Assembly (NCBI RefSeq): GCF_002042975.1
Contig: NW_018149995.1
Span: 287,809-351,808, forward strand
Origin: Orbicella faveolata
Lineage: Eukaryota; Cnidaria; Anthozoa; Scleractinia; Merulinidae
DNA length: 64,000 nt
Direction: 5' to 3'
Part shown: positions 35,301 through 46,800 of the stretch, in pieces
Position numbering within the stretch: the stretch's first letter is position 1
How the letters are laid out: each line of letters opens with the position of its first letter
Notes under the pieces: generated by a model
What the model was told of the DNA's origin: nothing
The model's input: the letters and a program-made list of their open reading frames with translations, nothing else
Databases searched by the model: none
Translations under genes and position numbers: made by a program

Positions 35301-37111
35301 AGACTCTGAAAACAGTGATTGGTAGGATTGTTTTTTTGTGGGGGAAGGGGGTGGGAAACTCTCATATAAAATAGACAGCCCAGGTGCTCAGCATACCTTC
35401 TAGGGGTTAAAAAGCCATTTTGTTACCTCTTAGGGTGTACAGCCTTAAAAGGTCCACAGCGGTAGCTTTTGTGGTACCTTTTAGGGTATTGGGTGGGAAA
35501 AAAATTTTACAGGAGATGATTCATTATTCTTCTTAGAATTGGCACATGTACCTCTGGGGGGTGAAGAATTTTCAAGCCACGCCCACAAAACTGTACCTTG
35601 GTACCCCTTAGGGGTTCTTTTCAAAATTTCTGATAAGCACCCCCGTCATTTTTATATGGGAGCCCCCACTGGTGTTTTTATTACATAGAATTTGCATCAG
35701 TTCTGCAGTAATAAACATCCTAAACATCACTCTTCATGTTGGAATTGATGCTTGTTTTATCCAGGAGAACATGTTCTGACTGTGGAGAAAAAACGTCTTC
35801 TTCCTTGACCAATCATCAAGTGCCTATTCAGGATGAGAAGTGCTCTTGTGGTGTGCAGTCCAAATATGGTGAATATCCCAAATGGACTGCAGGACTTGAT
35901 GGCTCAAACTACAGTGAAACCAGCTCAGACAAAAAGAAAAAAGGTTATTAAATAATTTATTAATAAATAGCACTGGCTTTTAGTTTACCCCCAGAATCAC
36001 TGGTATTCACTCTTGTGCCAGTTTTAAATTAAGCTGTCTACTTTTGGAAGTCCCCAAGTTAGTACTTTGTAAAATTGATCTTTGCTTGAAACCATGCTCC
36101 TTAGAACATTAAATTTTTGCTCTTGATCTTATGGTGTATAACATTGTACAAATATTAATCCAATTAGAACAATATATAGTTTTAGTTGTCAATTGATGCA
36201 CAAAACAATCATAAAATAATGTTAAATATTTAGTGAATCACATGAAAAGCTATGTAGTACGTATTAAATTCAATTTGTTCTCTAAATTAGGTTTGTTATC
36301 ACCCTCACAGCACTGGATGAAATTCAGGTACATTCTAAAACTAAGCAAATCAAAACCTCGTTAAAATTGTTTTGATATGAATTACATATACCCAGAATGA
36401 CATGTTCTTGAATATTAGTGAATGGCTGACAGTTGCACAGTCAATCAAATGTGCAGATTAATTTAATAAGAGATCGTTAGACTTAGAGCCACCAGAGATA
36501 TGTCAGTATGGGAAACTGGCATCCTGACTTCACTTTCTGGAGTTGTCAATGTGAGCAACAGTCATAATAACTTAAAAAAGAAATTTGGTGAAGGCATACA
36601 TGCACATTGCAGACAGATGTTCTCTTAATTTTTATCTTCTGACAGGTCGAGTTCTGTGTATTTTAGTCTCTATCTCATTTAATATTATTTGATTGTTTAC
36701 AAGTGTTATATATATCATTGATTTACTAAATTCTTGTCATCTCCAGAAAGAAAAATCTAAGTCCACTTGCCCTCTCAGCGTACCTAACATATGTGACTTT
36801 ACCTTGGAATAAAATTATGAAAGGTGAGTTCACATTTCACTGAAGGATTTCAAAAGGTTAGCTACATGTGTGTGCCTTGTGTTGATTTGCTGTCTGTCTG
36901 TCTGTCTTTCTGTCTGTCATCTGTTTGTCTGAAGTAATACCCTGCGCATTACCTGTTACCTGACCGCCAAGTGCACAATAAGGCAGGCCTCCACAGTGTT
37001 ATTAGCTTTTCAGGAATAAATGTTCTGTGTCGTATTTTAACATTATGTTTCTTATTATTTACCTTTGCTGCAGATATCTTGGAAGTGAGACAACCTTCTA
37101 TTTTAACATAG
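29392..37111 (+). CDS. KIAA0930: KIAA0930 homologue, with four exons present twice
   Basis: Conserved animal protein of unknown biochemical function (C22orf9 family). Exons: 29392-29491, 30701-30855, 31467-31510, 31698-31758, 32515-32592, [32774-32802, 33088-33160, 33467-33532, 33720-33794], [33844-33872, 34156-34228, 34509-34574, 34762-34836], 35143-35321, 35765-35943, 36291-36327, 36747-36823 and 37074-37111. With one set of the bracketed exons the protein is 396 residues (human 404). Landmarks: DDLLFYVKGK, SLGDPSIDWEESVYLNLIL, FEYTLTCAICTK, SYPNIFFILDNFEE, EMVCVELVAKDK, GVIFLGSIRYESLKKVYD, MKGPAGKGHAEMA, YLTYVTLPWNKIM and DILEVRQPSILT at the end. The doubled set adds exactly 81 codons in frame but is more likely an assembly duplicate. 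A Cys-rich insert, RTCSDCGEKTS...KCSCG, lies in the variable part. Confidence 0.93.
30355..30630 (+). mobile_element. tRNA-derived SINE in KIAA0930 intron 1
   Basis: A Pol III A-box-like TGGCTGAGTGGTTA at 30372 and a B-box-like GGTTCAAGTCCC at 30408 are spaced as in a Leu/Ser-type tRNA. A non-tRNA body follows, running to an AT-rich tail near 30600-30630. No acceptor-stem pairing is seen, so it is not a tRNA gene. A second family from the SINEs at 42140, 50470 and 61647. Confidence 0.75.
32757..34867 (+). repeat. Tandem duplicate of 1.05 kb joined by one N
   Basis: Copy 1 is 32757-33825 and copy 2 is 33827-34867, with a single N at 33826. Both begin TTGTTGTTTTCCCTCAG and end TTTTTCAAGTT. They differ by scattered substitutions and an intronic indel of roughly 35 bases (extra sequence near 33264-33305 in copy 1). 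The two exonic differences I saw (TCC/TCT Ser, CAG/CAA Gln) are silent. This looks like two haplotypes placed end to end. Confidence 0.9.
35345..35690. repeat. Degenerate dispersed repeat in KIAA0930
   Basis: In the intron between the exons ending at 35321 and starting at 35765. It carries reiterated TAGGGGTT/TTAGGGT-like strings and ends in TAAGCACCCCCGTCATTTTT and GGGAGCCCCC. It looks like the decayed end of a mobile element; family not identified. Confidence 0.4.
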
Positions 37112-38426
37112 CATTAAATAATTCCTAGATTCATACAGTTCATATACAAGTAGCAAAATTTTATTTATCTGTTATCAGTTCCATGATAAATACACTTACC
37201 TTTTATAATTTTTAAAGTGCTTGGTGCATTTTCATTCTCAAACGGCCAAATAATTACTTTGGAAGATTTATTTTGAAAGTGATTTCATGAAAATGTGATT
37301 TTTATATGAAATACATTATGTGGTAGTTTGGTGCAAATCGGTAAGGTAATAGGGTAGGTTAATAAATGGTAATCTTTGAATATATTCACTTAGCACACAG
37401 TAATTTTTATATAGAAGACAGAAGTATAAAAATGTATGGGTGCCAATTCAAACCAATCTTAAGTATCTAGGGTAACATATCCAGTAGTAACTGAGGGATA
37501 TGTTGAGTTTTAAAGTCAGGGAATGTTTAAATTTGAGCCATCAGCTACTGTATGACTTGTACATACAGGTAATCCAAGTTTGGAGTGAGCAGTGCAGAAC
37601 TTTTGTGAACCTCAAAATTTGTGGTCAAGACAACTGCTGCACAAGGGTCTAAGTAGTCACTTGCTTAATGTTGAAACTGAGGGAAAAGCATTTGGTTTGC
37701 TCAAATTTGAGGCTATTACAATTTTTTAACCTACTAGACTTCAACATAGCAGTAGAAGTATGCAATGCATACAACAGGCTATTTACAATATTTGACACAT
37801 TGTGGGGTTTTGGGTATTAATCCTTATAAGTTAAAGGGAAGTGACACAAATTACTTTTTATTGCAATACTAAGGATTGTTGCAACTGTAATGCTTTGACT
37901 TAAGAATGAGAATGTTTGGTTAAATGTTGACTGCATTTTCAGGTGACCATATTGGCATATTCTATATTTTGAACTATGGTATTGTACATAATATAATTGT
38001 ATTATTATCAGAAGAAATCATTATTTTTGATATGGACTGTAACTACCACGACAAACATCAGCAGAGTGTCAATGGTTTATTTACCACTATTTATTATTCA
38101 CATAGAATATAAAATGCCGCCAACATATATTTAGAGAATTACTTGCATAGCAGAACAATTTAACATGGTAGAGTTTTTGAAAACATTACTGAAACAATAC
38201 TCAATTTTGAGGTGTTTTTGGAAATTAGATTTGAGAAATTAAAACTTTTCTGATATTGGATTCACTTAAACTGAAATGTTCACATGTTCAAATTTGCTTC
38301 TTGGTCTCATTCAATTCATCAAGGTAGAACTATGAAAATTATAATCCTAAAGTTGTTACTATCTGATCTTAATATAGGTTTTTTAAATTTTAGTTTTCTA
38401 ATTACCTTTACAATCAAATTTCCAAA

Positions 38427-38614
38427 TACAGTGGAACCCTGTCAATATGGCTAGATTGTTGGGGCGCGATGGTGACCAGATTAACAGGGTTCCTGTATTA
38501 TAGGGGTTCTTTAAATAAGAAAAATAACTGAGCTTTTGTTTGGACCAGAATAAAGCAGCTGTAATAATGAGGTGGCCCAATAAACAGGGTGGCTGTAAGG
38601 AAGGTTCCATTGTA
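38427..38614. mobile_element. pogo/Tigger-like MITE
   Basis: Element 38429-38612 (184 bases) starts CAGTGGAACCCTG and ends in the mirrored GGTTCCATTG, flanked by TA at 38427-38428 and 38613-38614. CAGTGGAACC ends with TA duplication are the hallmark of pogo-type Tc1/mariner elements. Internal AACAGGGTTCC and AACAGGGTGGC strings are part of the same family pattern. No coding capacity. Confidence 0.82.
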
Positions 38615-39309
38615 CTTCAAATTTCATCAAAACACTTATGGTCAACTTCAGAAAGACTTATTAGCATTTTTGATATAGGAGAATTTGATTTGTTTTTCTC
38701 TTTAACCCACAGTGATGATTTCTTTCATTTCTGTTCCAAAAAAGTGCGATAAAATACTGGGAAGCCTAAACTGCCGATACGATCTTCTACTCTTGCCCAG
38801 TCCAGGCTAGTGGGTGAATTGTCATCTTCCTGGTTGATACTGAAACCCAATAAATTAATCAAAGTACTCATTCTCATTTTGCTACATTAGAATTGTGATC
38901 ATTTCCAAAATCAGTTTGAATAACAAAAGTGATTGATATCATATTTCTCCTTTCAATGTCAATACATTAGCCAGAAGTCAAGTAATGAGAATTAAGATAT
39001 TATTAAATGGTACTGGTATATTGTATTGATAATGAACTAACGTTTAAAAAATGTATGACTTATCACTCTGGGACTTATTATTAGAACATACTGTGAGGGA
39101 ACTGAAATTCTTCAAATTCCAATTTTTCTCAGTCAATCAGAATTTGGATTTAGTGTTGAAGTTGATCAAAGATCTTAATAGCGCATGGTTTGGGTACTCA
39201 GGATGACATCATAATATACCAAGAATTTTATGATTGGAATTTAGAAATATAACAACAATGGAATCCAAATAAAGAAACGCATTGATTCAGTTGTTTCCTT
39301 GTTTATTGT

Positions 39310-39550
39310 GATCTGATAGTTATATTTGTCAAGATTTAACAAATTGACGACAGTTTTTCATGCGTCTGTCCTGTTACTGATCATGAATTTCGTCATGACA
39401 TTTTCAAAGTAGCTGTGGATCCATGAGGCGATAGATCACCTCGTGGATCTGCAGACTTCTTTGACAATGTTACGACAAAATTCATTGTCAATAACAGGAC
39501 AGACGCATGAAAAACTGACGTCAATTTGTTTTTTATGATAACAGTGTCAG
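39310..39550. mobile_element. Palindromic MITE
   Basis: Left arm TTTTTCATGCGTCTGTCCTG (39354) pairs with right arm CAGGACAGACGCATGAAAAA (39494). Pairing continues inward (AATTTCGTC / GACAAAATT, GTGGATCCA / TGGATCTGC-type) and outward (CAAATTGACG / CGTCAATTTG). The CATGCGTCTGT core recurs in the element at 51170-51375. Confidence 0.75.
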
Positions 39551-40869
39551 CTCTCACTCCATGATGCATTGCATAAATTATAAATTCATGTGTCTGCCCG
39601 CATATTGACAATGAAAATTAGCCAATGAGTGCACAAGAATTTCTGCAGCTATTGTAAAAAATGTGATTGACACTTCAAACCTTCTGTTTTTCGTTTTGTA
39701 TGCAGTCCATGAAATAAAGGGGTCTGTTTATACAATCAAGGGTATATCGGCAGGCAACTTTTGAAATTTTTAAATCAACTTCGTCTTGAGGCCTGGAGGA
39801 TTCAAACAAAGGAAATATTAAATGAGCATGTTTATTATTTTTTTATTTGTGTCCTCTGGGCCTCACCAACAAACTGAATTTTATATACCAAAAGTAGCCT
39901 ATTCGGCAACCCCTACAATGGTAAGAGGGTGTATTCTAACCAACCTTAATGTCAAAAAATGGGTTTGTTTTGAGCATTGTACAAGAGGCCAAAACAAACC
40001 AAGCTGCTTCTGCAGGTTAGCATCCTTTGACTTCAAAACACTTTGCCTTTAAATGAAATTATGACCACAGATAGATTCAGACCAAACTTGAATTTATTTA
40101 CAAACATGCCAACTTAATAGAATTGAGTACACCAACTGGACTGATTTTTTGCTGATGAAATTGAGATTAGAAACTAAAGTATTTTTATTCACCTAGCACA
40201 TCTTGAAATGTTCTCAACTTAAGCAGTTAGTAATAATTCATCAACTTAAAACAGAGGAAACCATGACTGTGTTAGATGGATTGGATCATCCAATCTTCAG
40301 TAGCACAGCTTAATTTTCTCTCCCTGTTTTTCTTTGTTTTCTCATTATTGTATTTAGTTGTTGTTTTGATTAAGAAGATACATCAAGCACTCAACTCTTA
40401 AGACCATTTTAACATATTTCCAAACATGTCCAAGTTGGTAAAATATACTCCACTGTGCATTATATGTTTAGGAATAAGGTCTCTTGAGTTTGATAAACTG
40501 TATCTCAAACATTTCGAAGAATTGTGTTCACTAGCAATGATAGTTATAGTGTTGTAAGCTCAATGCCACATCCCAGTCGTCAAAGTTTTTTTTCTGTGTC
40601 CATGTTATGCACATGAGGCTAGTAAGAGCTTTCAGTGAAATTTTCAGAACCGGGCAGCTTCAAGTTAACAAGTTTTCTTAGCAGAGACATTGTCTTGATT
40701 GTATTGTACAATAATTTATAACTCCTGTCCATGGCATTTGTTTTCCATGACTGTTAAGTTAATGCTTGTCTCACCAGGAGAGATTCAAACGCTTTCTTCC
40801 CAAATTTTTTCTCTCAGTCTGCTAAATTATTTTTAACAACAGTATTGACAAACAGATCAGAAAAGATAA

Positions 40870-43800
40870 TTACATGCCACTTTGTTTGCCCCACTCAGAC
40901 CTGAAAGGAAAAATTATAATACAGACAAAATTAGCAAAATAATGAGTACTGTTTTGTGACTGTTGCGTTCTTGAAGTTTGTTTTCTTGTATCCACAAATA
41001 ACTTGTTCTATTCACTTCGAAAAGAGCTTAAATTTAATCATTTCAAAATGCATTTAGCAAAGTACAGTACTGATTAGAAATAAAAACAGCAAAATGGTTC
41101 TCATTTTTAACAACACATATTATGGTTTCATTCATACTTAAAAGTAAGTTCCACATCCATGCACAACATGATAAAAAGTCCATCATGAAAGTATTACTAA
41201 AAAGCTTTCAGGTAAATGGATAGAATAGTGAAGGTGTCAGAACCGTATTATTAATATTGAATTTGACTCTGGAAGTGAAAGGGATGAAACATTACACAAA
41301 CAAGACCCCACCTTTTGACTGTGTATAGTCTTTCTGAAAGCTTCTTATGTAGAGAGGACAGTTCTGAAATGCTTAGTGTTGATTCTACCAACTCGCATAC
41401 CTGAAAAATTAAAGTACCACACAGGCCTAATTATAGGGCTGGCATATAAATCTTAATTAGTTGATTTACTCTTACCGTGCAAGCTATTCATTAAAAACCT
41501 ATTAAATTTAACAGGCTTGCAACAGTAAATTGCTGAGGCCTGCAATCTGAGCAAAATGCTACCAAGGATTAAATCTAAGTTAGAGTAGCAGCCCAGCCAG
41601 AGAAGCACAAGCAACAAATATGGAACCCAGAGTAAAGCCCTAACTTGTGCTTGCTGTACACAAGACTATGAGTAGTCCCTCTTTTGCTTAGTCAGTCGTG
41701 TGTGATGCAAAAAAAAAAAAAAAACATAAAAACATAAAAAACACAAAAAAATGGCTGGGCAAAATCCTGAAGGTGAGAAGCGTTTTGCCCCCAGGATTTC
41801 ACTCAGCCATTTTTTTCTTCATGATTTATTTATGGTAGATCACTCAACAGACTAAGCAAAAGAGGGACAACTCATAGTGTAGCTGGTCACCCATATTCTC
41901 CAACCCTTGAATCAAGAGAAACTACAATTAAAACCACTCTACATTCATGTTGTCAAAGATTTCTGCCCAGACAAAACAAAAAAAGCTGACTTGTTACTCA
42001 CCAGTGTGTTGTAGGCTGTTATTCTGCTGGCATAATGAACTATCTTCTGAAGAAGAGTTTCATGAGGTGCTAACATGCTTGAAACACACTTAGGAGCCTG
42101 TAAAAGAACGGATCAGATACATGCACAAAAATAGACCAAAAGGTAAAGTCTGCATACAAGCCAAGTGGCCCATCAAGCCGAAGCATATCCCAGTATCTGT
42201 AGCATGAAGCAACTAGGAGTATTTCCCGGGGTATGCAATCGAAGGAAATCGATGATCAAAAAACCAATCGATCAATCGATATCAATCGATAAAATTAGTT
42301 AATTGGTATCGACTGGTATCGGTCAATCGATCATCAATCGCTAACCACACAAAAACCATTCATCGATTGCATCGATTGGCACAGCAACCTCAAACCTGTC
42401 CGATCATCCACCATTTTTAGGAAGCCCAGGGGACATAATTATTAAAATAATTCTGACCCAGTCTTCTCAACGCAAAGAATATACCCCGTTGCACGTGTAC
42501 TTCATTACCCACTTGCTTGTCATTGCCTTTCTGTGTCATTATATATGTCTACGCAAGAAGTCCGGGAAGAGGCTTTACTGAATATAAGGTGCATCGCAAA
42601 AGGCTATCATCTTTGCCATTTTGAGATGAACGTCCGTGAAGTATTTACTGTTGACAAGAAGAGGGGAGAACGCGGAGACGCGTTTAAAGTTGTTAACCAA
42701 GCAAGAACAGGAACAAACTTTTGAGTTGTCAAAAGAAGACGAGTACCTGTAGATGGGGCGTTGAAGAGAAAGAAGAGAGTCTTGTTCTCCTGTTAACGTT
42801 CAAAGGATTAAACTGAAATCTGTTGACAATTACTGCGTATAAAGAGGGGGTATTTATGCACCGATTCCTTCAATGTGCAACCAATCGATACCAATCGATA
42901 TCAATTTATCTATCGATTGTTTTTGAAAATCGATACCAATCGATAACCACACGAATCTTTGCCATCGATTGGTCATCGATTATCAATATCAATCAATTAA
43001 TCGATATCAATTGGTATTGACTGATATCAATTGTCATCGATTATCGATTTCATCAATTGGATACCCTGGGGTATTTCTACTCCCTCCTGGATGGATGCTA
43101 GTCCATTACAGGATTACCTCCAGCATTAAATTGGCCAATACCCATTTGTGCACCTGGGTAGAGAGAGGCACTGTGAGAGAAAAAGTGTCTTGCCCAAGAA
43201 CACGACACAATGTCCCTGGCTGGCCAGGGCTCGAACCCGGACCACTGGATCCAGGGATGAGCTCACTGTGAGGCCACTTTGCCTCCCACAAAAAATTGAC
43301 CAAGGTCTTCTTATAATCAATTCCAACATAACAAGCAGTTACCTACCTTAGCAGATTCTGAAATAATATCTTTCAAAAAGCTAGTTGCCACAGTAAAGTA
43401 CTGGTGGTGAATGTCAGCAATATCAACTTCGCAGTTTCCATCGTGCTGATTTCTTATTGTGTCTTTGGATGAACAAGCTATTGCATCTGTTGATTCTCTT
43501 CTGTTAGCTTTTGAAAACATAAAAATCCACATGTTTATAGTCAATAAAATGCAATCAAGATTATTACTGTCTTGTAAATCTAGTATCTTACTGACCTGTC
43601 AATTGGACCAAGTCACTTTCTGGGAAGAGTTGATCTCTAACTTGAAAAAAAGATCCTTCCCCCTGGTTACCCATGGATTTTGATAACCATCAACTGGTTA
43701 ACACAGTTAGTATAAGTAAGGACCCTGCAGTTTGCAGGGTGTTAGGTTGGAGAATTTTATTTCAGGACAGACCATCCCTAAGGGAGATAGTGTGGCATTT

Positions 43801-46800
43801 GCTATGACATGACCACAATTCGCAAATGGTTACACCTTCAGATGGTTTAAATGACCGTGTAGAATGGCAGTCCTGTCAGTAATCTGGGAATACAAATGAG
43901 CCTGGCAGATCTCCAGCAGTACCAGCCATAAAGTCAGCTTAACACAGTCTTCAAAGGTATAGTGTTCAATTGGTACGTGTACCACCATGAAAATTAATGA
44001 CATTACAACAAGGTATTCACAGAGTGACCAGTCAACTCTTTACTACTTACCTTCTGCTTCATCAGCTAGTTCATCCTCTGGCTTATCCTGGTTACAAGAT
44101 TTTTGTAATTCTTCTCTTAGCTCAACATTTTCTTCGTTTTGAACACAATTTGTACTTGTTGAAGGTTCAGCACCCGACGAAACAGATTTGTTTGCATAGT
44201 TGTCAGTGTCATTTTTAAGACTGCTAAATGTATCTTCATTGCTAATACTTCTTTCAAACTTGTGTTCATCACTTTCAGTGAAGGAGAGTCTGTTAATGCT
44301 ATTTTTACTTCTTTTGCGATGAATCTTGCATGAATATCCTAGAAGACCCAAGAGCACCTTCATAATTCTTGGATCTGCAGAAAAAAAAGAATGCACCACA
44401 TTTACAAGAATCCTCCTCAAGTGACTACTACAGTATCTATAACACTCTTCACAATTAACCATCAAGACTTCAAGACTTTGCCCAGTCATAGGCCTGCAAT
44501 GCTGGCAAATAATTGCCATGTAGACTCCTACACAAATTACACCTTCTACACATGCATGTTTACAATGATGCTTAATTACGCAAATAAGAAGTAAAAAAAA
44601 GTTTGGAAGCAGCTTGTCTCAAGTGAAAGTCGTGAACCACTGGAAGACATACAGTCATATAACTATAACACCTATAAAACTTTAGTGTTACTATTTCATA
44701 TAGTGTGATCGTTCGGGTGATTGTTGTTCTGAAAAGAACTGTTGTTGGCGACTGATGTTTCGACAACCTGAGCAGAAGTTAACTTCTGCTAGGTTGTCGA
44801 AATGTCAGTCACCAACAACAGTTCTTTTCAGAGCTACCCTCACCCAGACAATCACACTACACAAACTACTAATACTCCTGGGTTCAAACCATTTAATATG
44901 AAACCTTACTATATAAGATTACATTCAGAACCAACCCTTTTCCATGGCCGTCAGCACAGTAATGGGATCTGACACAAGAATTACATTCATTACTGAGAAT
45001 GATTCAGTAAGTGACACTTCATGGCCGACAATTATCCCTCCTTCATCATGTCCACACTCGGCAATAAAATGACACAGCAGTGGGACAACAGATACACAAT
45101 TCACTGAAAAGGAAAAAGGAAAAATCATTAACCTTAAATAAAACAGTGGAATGGGTCACTGAATATATACATGTACAGCCCAGGTACTTCATAACACTCC
45201 CAGTGTAAGCTTCATTAGCTCAACTGTATTTGGCTTCTTGTTGCCAGGACAGTTAAAGAGTAAGTTTACAAGTATATCAAATGCTGGAGGACCAAAGGGT
45301 CATATTGATGAAATAACTTGCATATGATCCCATCTATGGGATAGGTAGCAATACCCTTGGTCATTTCATCCTATGAATCCAGGGAAATTGCTGGCTAAAA
45401 AATCGAGGTCAGATTAGCTTTCCTCAATTTAAAGGAAAATATTTTCACAGTCTTTCTGTTGTTATTTACTCACCTAATCCTCTGACACCTTGTTCAACAG
45501 TGGATACCATTTGTAGAATATGAAGAAGAGTTTCAACAATGTGCAGTTGCTCAGATCTTGAAGATAGAAACAATGCACACCTTTTGTAATAATGTTTTCA
45601 AATATTGCAATTTTTTTCTGTTTACTGGTGAGTAATTACATGACATTGCATAGTGAGAGATTCTTTCTGACAGCTGGGAGAGGGTTATTAGGCAAGGATG
45701 CGCATTCAGTATGGTACGCTATCCAACAACACAGAGAAAAGGAAAATTTACCTCACATGCATTTGTTTCATAGCTTCACAAACGGCAGTAACCAAAGGCA
45801 AGTCAGCCCAAGTCCTTAACATCTCATCACTTGAATCAAGCACTTTATCGACCACCTGTGAACAGTTGGTTAGGAGGTCCACTGCAAAGTAACAAGACAG
45901 AATGATCAACATACAAGCTCTCCTTAGAGTTTTTTGCCATACATTTTCTATAATTACATGTAAGAAACAGTCAGTCTGACTCAGTACTTTTTCCGTGTTT
46001 ACATAGCCTCATCTAAAGATGACAAAGGTTGGGAGAATTTGAGACAATTATTCAAACCTAAGATGCAGAGAAGGGTTTGCATAACTTTCGAGAATTCTCC
46101 CAACCTCCCGAGTGCACATTTAGATGAGGCTATGTAAACACGGAAAAAAACCCTCTATTGATTCTATAAAATATTTCTCAAAAACATACTCGCGAATCTA
46201 AAATGTAACAACCATTTTACGTACTCTCATCTAAAAACTGCAGCTCCCAATCAATGAGAGTGCATGTAGTATCTCAGTTATTTTATAACAATGACTAGAA
46301 GCCAGTGAAACACTATATGTTAAATGTTTCATCCTTGACTGATGAATACAGTCTAAACCTAACAACTATCAACACAGCTGCTAAGCATTGAACTTGTGTC
46401 TGGCTGAGAGATGTAAACCTCTTTAAACATTTCATGTATCTTACCATTCAGAGAGTTCTCCAAAATGTAGATGAAGTTCTTGAAGACCGATTCTGTCTCT
46501 AATACCGTCATCCACTGTGGTTCCACTTCGTCATTACTTAAACACACATGAATCAATCTAATGAGAAAGAAAAAAACAAAAAAAATTCAAAACAGTAGAC
46601 TTCAGATAATATGCAACAAGGTCAAACATTTCCTATTTGAACTGTCTACTTCACATGTAGTTTTTACCGGTGAAGTTCATGTTTTTTTGGTTTGATAACC
46701 TATTTATTACCAATAGAGGACAATCCCAAAGACGAAACAAAAAAAAGACTCAAATGTCAAAATTATTATATAACATTGAATTCTATGTAAAGAAGAAGGT

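Larger units (their letters stand above)
37112..40869. other. Intergenic between converging KIAA0930 and SAAL1
   Basis: No gene recognised. AATAAA at 37371-37376 could serve KIAA0930. It contains a pogo-like MITE (38429-38612) and a palindromic element (about 39310-39550). Remaining open frames are short and without homology. Confidence 0.6.

Noticed and set aside
42533-42724. 63-codon open frame inside the ATCGAT-rich element
   Set aside because: No transposase-like motif and no relatives recognised; most likely chance.
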